A stretch of DNA of 64,000 bases. It comes from Bog-159 sp049511415 (GTDB lineage Bacteria > Acidobacteriota > Terriglobia > Bryobacterales > Bryobacteraceae). This document shows positions 61,048 to 64,000 of the stretch, in pieces. The translations under genes and the position numbers were made by a program. The notes below the pieces were generated by a model. It ran no database searches, was not told the origin of the DNA, and saw only the letters and a list, made by a program, of their open reading frames with translations. Numbering within the stretch: position 1 is the first letter of the stretch; every line of letters starts with the position of its first letter. The stretch is from assembly GCA_049511415.1 (NCBI GenBank), contig JBEKYC010000010.1:1-64000 (forward strand), read 5' to 3'.

Positions 61048-61184
61048 TCCCCCTCCGGTGCGGGCAAGACAGTTTGACGAATCTATTTGGAGTCTAGGCG
61101 AGCGCGATGCGTGTGTCAAGCTGCGGCCTGGTTCTGGTACACTGCTGGACATTGGGCCGCGCACGGCCCGGCTCGGAGGCGGCG

Positions 61185-63311
61185 ATGCGTATCGAACGGT
61201 TCGCTTTACGGTTGTCATTCGCGGCAGTGCTGTGCGCCTCCGCGGCCGCGGCGGTTCCCCCGTTTTCTTTTAATGCGCCGCTGGTTTTTCTGCAACCCAC
61301 CTCCACTACGTTCGCAGCCGTAGGTGATTTCAATGGCGATGGATACCAAGACCTGGCAATCGCGGAGTCCGGTTCCAATGCCCTTACAATTCTGTTAGGC
61401 AACGGTGACGGAACTTACACCCAAGGAGCCACTTACGCATTTCGAACCACGCCCGTGTCCGTGCGGGTGGCAGACTTTAACGGCGATGGAATACCCGACA
61501 TCGCCATGGTCGGCAACCACACCAATACTGTAGAAATCCTGCTGGGGAATGGCGATGGCACTTTTTACCAGCGCGCCAAATACGGCGTGGGCAGCAGCCC
61601 CGAGTGGGTTGCGGTGGGCGATTTCAATGGCGATGGAACGCCGGATCTGGCGGTGGCCAACAATGGCTCGAACAACGTCTCCATCCTGCTGGGAAATGGT
61701 GATGGCACTTTCCAGCCGGCTGTGGACCTGGCAGTTGGATCCGGGCCGTTCTCCGTGGCCGTCGCGGATCTGAACGGAGACGGCAAACTGGATCTGGCCG
61801 TGGCCAATACCGGTTCCGACGATGTCTCGATTCTGCTGGGCAAGGGCGATGGGGCGTTCCAGCCGGCGGCGAGTTTCCCGGTGGGAGGCGCCGGCCAGTA
61901 CGTGGCGATTGCGGATTTCAATTCCGATGGCAAGCCGGACTTAGCTGTGGCTTATCCAGGCGGTTACCCGGATTACATCAACGGCATCGCGATCTTACTG
62001 GGTAATGGCGATGGCACCTTCCAGCCACCCACGAGTATCATACTGCCTGACTCTCCCAATTTCCTGGTTACCGCGGATTTCAATCGGGATGGCAAGCCGG
62101 ATCTGGCATTCACCGGCTCCAGCGCGGTATCGGTGATGCTGGGAAATGGCGATGGCAGCTTTCAGCCGCTGGTGAATTACGGCGTGGCGGAAGGCGCCGG
62201 TGGCATGGCGCTGGGGGATTTCAATGGCGATCAGAAGGCGGACCTGGCCATTTGCGGCTCCAATGGCGTGACGATCCTGCTGGGCAATGGCCACGGCGGG
62301 TTTCCGGAACCGTCACAGTATGCCGCTGGCACCGGGCCGACTTCCATGGTCAGCGGCGATTTCAACGGCGACGGTAAGCTGGATCTGGCGCTGACTAACC
62401 CGAGTGCGAACAGCGTCTCGATCCTGCTGGGCAATGGAAATGGCAGCTTCCAGCCGCCCGTAAGCTATACCGTGCCGGGCCCGGCCGGCGTGGCGGCCGC
62501 GGACTTCAACCACGATGGCAACCTGGATCTCGCGGTGACCACCGGTGGATCCGCGGATACGATTTCTATCTTGCTAGGCAACGGCGACGGCACGTTTCAG
62601 AAGCCTGTTAAGTCAATCGTCGGTGGCGGCGCAGGGGACCTTGTAGCGGGTGACTTCAATGGCGATGGCAATGTAGATCTGGCGATCATAGTCTCCGGTA
62701 ATATCTGCATTTTGCTGGGCAATGGCGATGGCACATTTCAACCGCCGGCTTACGTCCCCGTGGGCGGCGGGCGTAGCGTGGCAGTAGCGGACTTCAATGG
62801 GGACGGCAAACTGGACCTGGCCGTGGGCACTAACAGGGGCGTCTCGATCCTGCTGGGCAACGGCAACGGCACCTTCCAGCCACAAGTCAGTTACTCCATT
62901 GAAAAGGGAGGGGTGTCCGTGGCGGTCGGCGACTTCAACGCCGATGGGAAGTTGGATTTAGCCGTGGCTGATTATAAGTCGAATGAGTTATCAGTTCTGT
63001 TGGGTAACGGCGACGGCACCTTCCAACCGCAAGTCACCTATCCCACTGGCCAGACTCCCGCCTGGGTGGTGGCAGGCGATTTCAACGGCGACGGTATCCC
63101 GGATCTGGCCGTGGCCAATCAATCTTCCGATACCGTCTCCATCCTGTCGGGCAACGGCGATGGAACGTTCCAACCGCAGGTGGGCGTGATCGCGGGGAGC
63201 GAGCCGGTATTCGTCCTTGCCGGTGAGTTTAGTGGCGCCGGCAGGTTGGATCTGGTAGTCGCCAATCCACCGGCGAGCGTGGTCAGTGTTTTGCTCAACA
63301 CCACGCCATAA
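61185..63311 (+). CDS. Secreted FG-GAP/VCBS-repeat protein
   Basis: 708 residues from the ATG at 61185, which has GGAGGC a few bases upstream; signal peptide RLSFAAVLCASAAAA. Fourteen repeats of about 48 residues: GDFNGDGYQDLAIA, ADFNGDGIPDIAMV and so on to a degenerate last one (GEFSGAGRLDLVVA), each with ILLGNGDGTFQP. Repeats are also visible in the DNA (GGCAATGGCGATGGCAC-like units). Calcium-binding seven-bladed propellers, two in tandem, are predicted. It is more regular than its divergent neighbour, suggesting recent repeat expansion. The M20 gene follows 22 bases later. Confidence 0.92.
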   Translation: MRIERFALRLSFAAVLCASAAAAVPPFSFNAPLVFLQPTSTTFAAVGDFNGDGYQDLAIAESGSNALTILLGNGDGTYTQGATYAFRTTPVSVRVADFNGDGIPDIAMVGNHTNTVEILLGNGDGTFYQRAKYGVGSSPEWVAVGDFNGDGTPDLAVANNGSNNVSILLGNGDGTFQPAVDLAVGSGPFSVAVADLNGDGKLDLAVANTGSDDVSILLGKGDGAFQPAASFPVGGAGQYVAIADFNSDGKPDLAVAYPGGYPDYINGIAILLGNGDGTFQPPTSIILPDSPNFLVTADFNRDGKPDLAFTGSSAVSVMLGNGDGSFQPLVNYGVAEGAGGMALGDFNGDQKADLAICGSNGVTILLGNGHGGFPEPSQYAAGTGPTSMVSGDFNGDGKLDLALTNPSANSVSILLGNGNGSFQPPVSYTVPGPAGVAAADFNHDGNLDLAVTTGGSADTISILLGNGDGTFQKPVKSIVGGGAGDLVAGDFNGDGNVDLAIIVSGNICILLGNGDGTFQPPAYVPVGGGRSVAVADFNGDGKLDLAVGTNRGVSILLGNGNGTFQPQVSYSIEKGGVSVAVGDFNADGKLDLAVADYKSNELSVLLGNGDGTFQPQVTYPTGQTPAWVVAGDFNGDGIPDLAVANQSSDTVSILSGNGDGTFQPQVGVIAGSEPVFVLAGEFSGAGRLDLVVANPPASVVSVLLNTTP

Positions 63312-63333
63312 GCTTTTGTTAGGCTGGATAACT

Positions 63334-64000
63334 ATGTCCAGCCGCACGCTGATCCTGTCCTGTTTGCTCGCATCCTGCGCCCTGGCGCAGAACAAAGTCA
63401 CTGCCGATCGCGAAGCGGCCATGAAGGCGGATCTCACGGGCCAGATCGAAGGCATGCGGAAGCAGGTGCAGGTGATGGTGGACAGTGTCTTCAGCTTTGG
63501 CGAGCTTGGCTTCCAGGAGTTGGAAACATCCAAGTATCTGGCTGGAATTTTGGAGCAGGAGGGTTTCCATGTGGAGCGCGGCGTGGCGGGCATCCCAACT
63601 GCTTTCGTCGCGACCTGGGGACACGGAAAGCCGGTGATCTCATTAGGCTCCGATATCGACGATATCCCGCAGGCGTCGCAGAAACCTGGCGTGGCGTACC
63701 ACGCGCCCATGATCGACGGGGCGCCCGGGCATGGCGAGGGACACAACTCGGGCATGCCGCTGAATATAGCCGCGGCCGTGGCCGTGAAGAAGTTGATGGA
63801 GCGCGAGCACCTTTCCGGCACGATCATGCTATGGCCCGGCGTTGCCGAGGAGTTACTCGGCGGCAAGGCGTACTATGTGCGCGCGGGCCTCTTTAAGAAT
63901 GTCGACATCGTGCTTTTCACGCATGTCTCGGACGACTTTTCGGTCAGTGCGGGGCCGGCTGGCAGCATGACCGGTTTGGTTTCCGTGGAATACAATTTCA
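63334..64000 (+). CDS. M20-family amidohydrolase/peptidase, 3' end outside window
   Basis: 222 residues visible from the ATG at 63334; signal peptide SSRTLILSCLLASCALAQ. The metallopeptidase part resembles M20D amidohydrolases (AbgB/hippurate-hydrolase type): FSFGELGFQELETSKYLAGI, the metal motif APGHGEGHNSGMPLNI and the catalytic-type acid pair in WPGVAEELLGGKAYYV. In most M20D enzymes the metal motif is GHxCGH; here the Cys position is Glu. Probably hydrolyses an N-acyl amino acid or p-aminobenzoyl-glutamate-like substrate in the periplasm. Confidence 0.87.
   Translation, partial: MSSRTLILSCLLASCALAQNKVTADREAAMKADLTGQIEGMRKQVQVMVDSVFSFGELGFQELETSKYLAGILEQEGFHVERGVAGIPTAFVATWGHGKPVISLGSDIDDIPQASQKPGVAYHAPMIDGAPGHGEGHNSGMPLNIAAAVAVKKLMEREHLSGTIMLWPGVAEELLGGKAYYVRAGLFKNVDIVLFTHVSDDFSVSAGPAGSMTGLVSVEYNF

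Noticed and set aside
61185..63311. Regularly spaced DNA repeats that could suggest a CRISPR array or minisatellite
   Set aside because: They lie in one open frame and encode FG-GAP repeats with codon-level variation; spacing is about 145 bases and there are no unique spacers.
1..64000. Prophage, integrase, rRNA or tRNA genes
   Set aside because: I looked for phage structural genes, tyrosine or serine recombinases and tRNA-like cloverleafs with a GTTCGANTC arm and found none I could support.

Overview
The window is high-GC, densely packed bacterial chromosome. Its gene content points to Acidobacteriota, probably the Solibacter/Bryobacter group. The evidence is a PadR regulator joined to a MacB-like duplicated permease (ADOP type), long FG-GAP/VCBS repeat proteins, several Tat-exported Gfo/Idh/MocA oxidoreductases and an exported SMP-30 protein, PQQ-like beta-propeller proteins, an alpha-L-rhamnosidase plus RhaT symporter, and a Ku/LigD repair pair. 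This assignment is inferred from gene families; no rRNA or tRNA gene was seen.

Layout. 1-8.8 kb (mostly minus): the N-terminal part of a fatty-acid oxidation multifunctional enzyme, two small coupled genes of unknown function, a SUMF1-like protein coupled to RNase R, a secreted carboxypeptidase-regulatory-like protein, and an ECF sigma factor with its membrane regulator. 8.9-18.2 kb: oxidoreductase, Yip1 protein, rhamnosidase, the divergent ku/ligD pair and a zinc-type CDF exporter. 18.2-28.3 kb (plus): an ABC ATPase followed by an ABC-2 permease fused to an M1-type peptidase, a YfhO-like membrane protein, dnaG and rpoD. 28.3-35.6 kb: a Uma2 pseudogene with two in-frame amber codons, an oxidoreductase, a PQQ-like protein, an acyl-CoA ligase, a TPR protein and uvrC.

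35.6-41 kb is the most unusual part. Three type II toxin-antitoxin modules surround a two-gene operon made of a MoxR-type AAA+ ATPase and a 611-residue protein of unknown function. In two modules the antitoxin is intact and the toxin is broken; the third (DUF433/DUF5615) is intact. The first module lies between the real 3' end of uvrC and a diverged second copy of that end. The MoxR pair is my best candidate for an undescribed system. Its second protein resembles, by eye only, the DUF5682/TraB-ChaN-like partners of MoxR conflict systems, and there is no vWA gene beside it.

41-49.2 kb holds ordinary metabolic and secreted genes (oxidoreductase, alcohol dehydrogenase, rhomboid, RhaT, sedolisin, methyltransferase, SMP-30). 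49.2-54.8 kb is a scarred accessory block: a G-rich decamer repeat, an AbiEi-like remnant ending at an IS21/IS481-like terminal repeat, a decayed orphan gene, the PadR-ADOP module, and an ISL3-type transposase remnant starting at the ADOP stop codon. 54.8-64 kb holds a DHFR-like reductase, msrB, a membrane JAB/JAMM protein, a GAF protein, a YCF48-like protein, two divergent FG-GAP proteins and the start of an M20 amidohydrolase.

Two window-wide patterns recur. TATAAT-like boxes often end only 6-11 bases before the start codon, which suggests leaderless or very short leaders. Most convergent gene pairs end with overlapping or touching stop codons. Every housekeeping gene is intact, and the broken frames fall in accessory genes, so they look like real decay rather than sequencing error.
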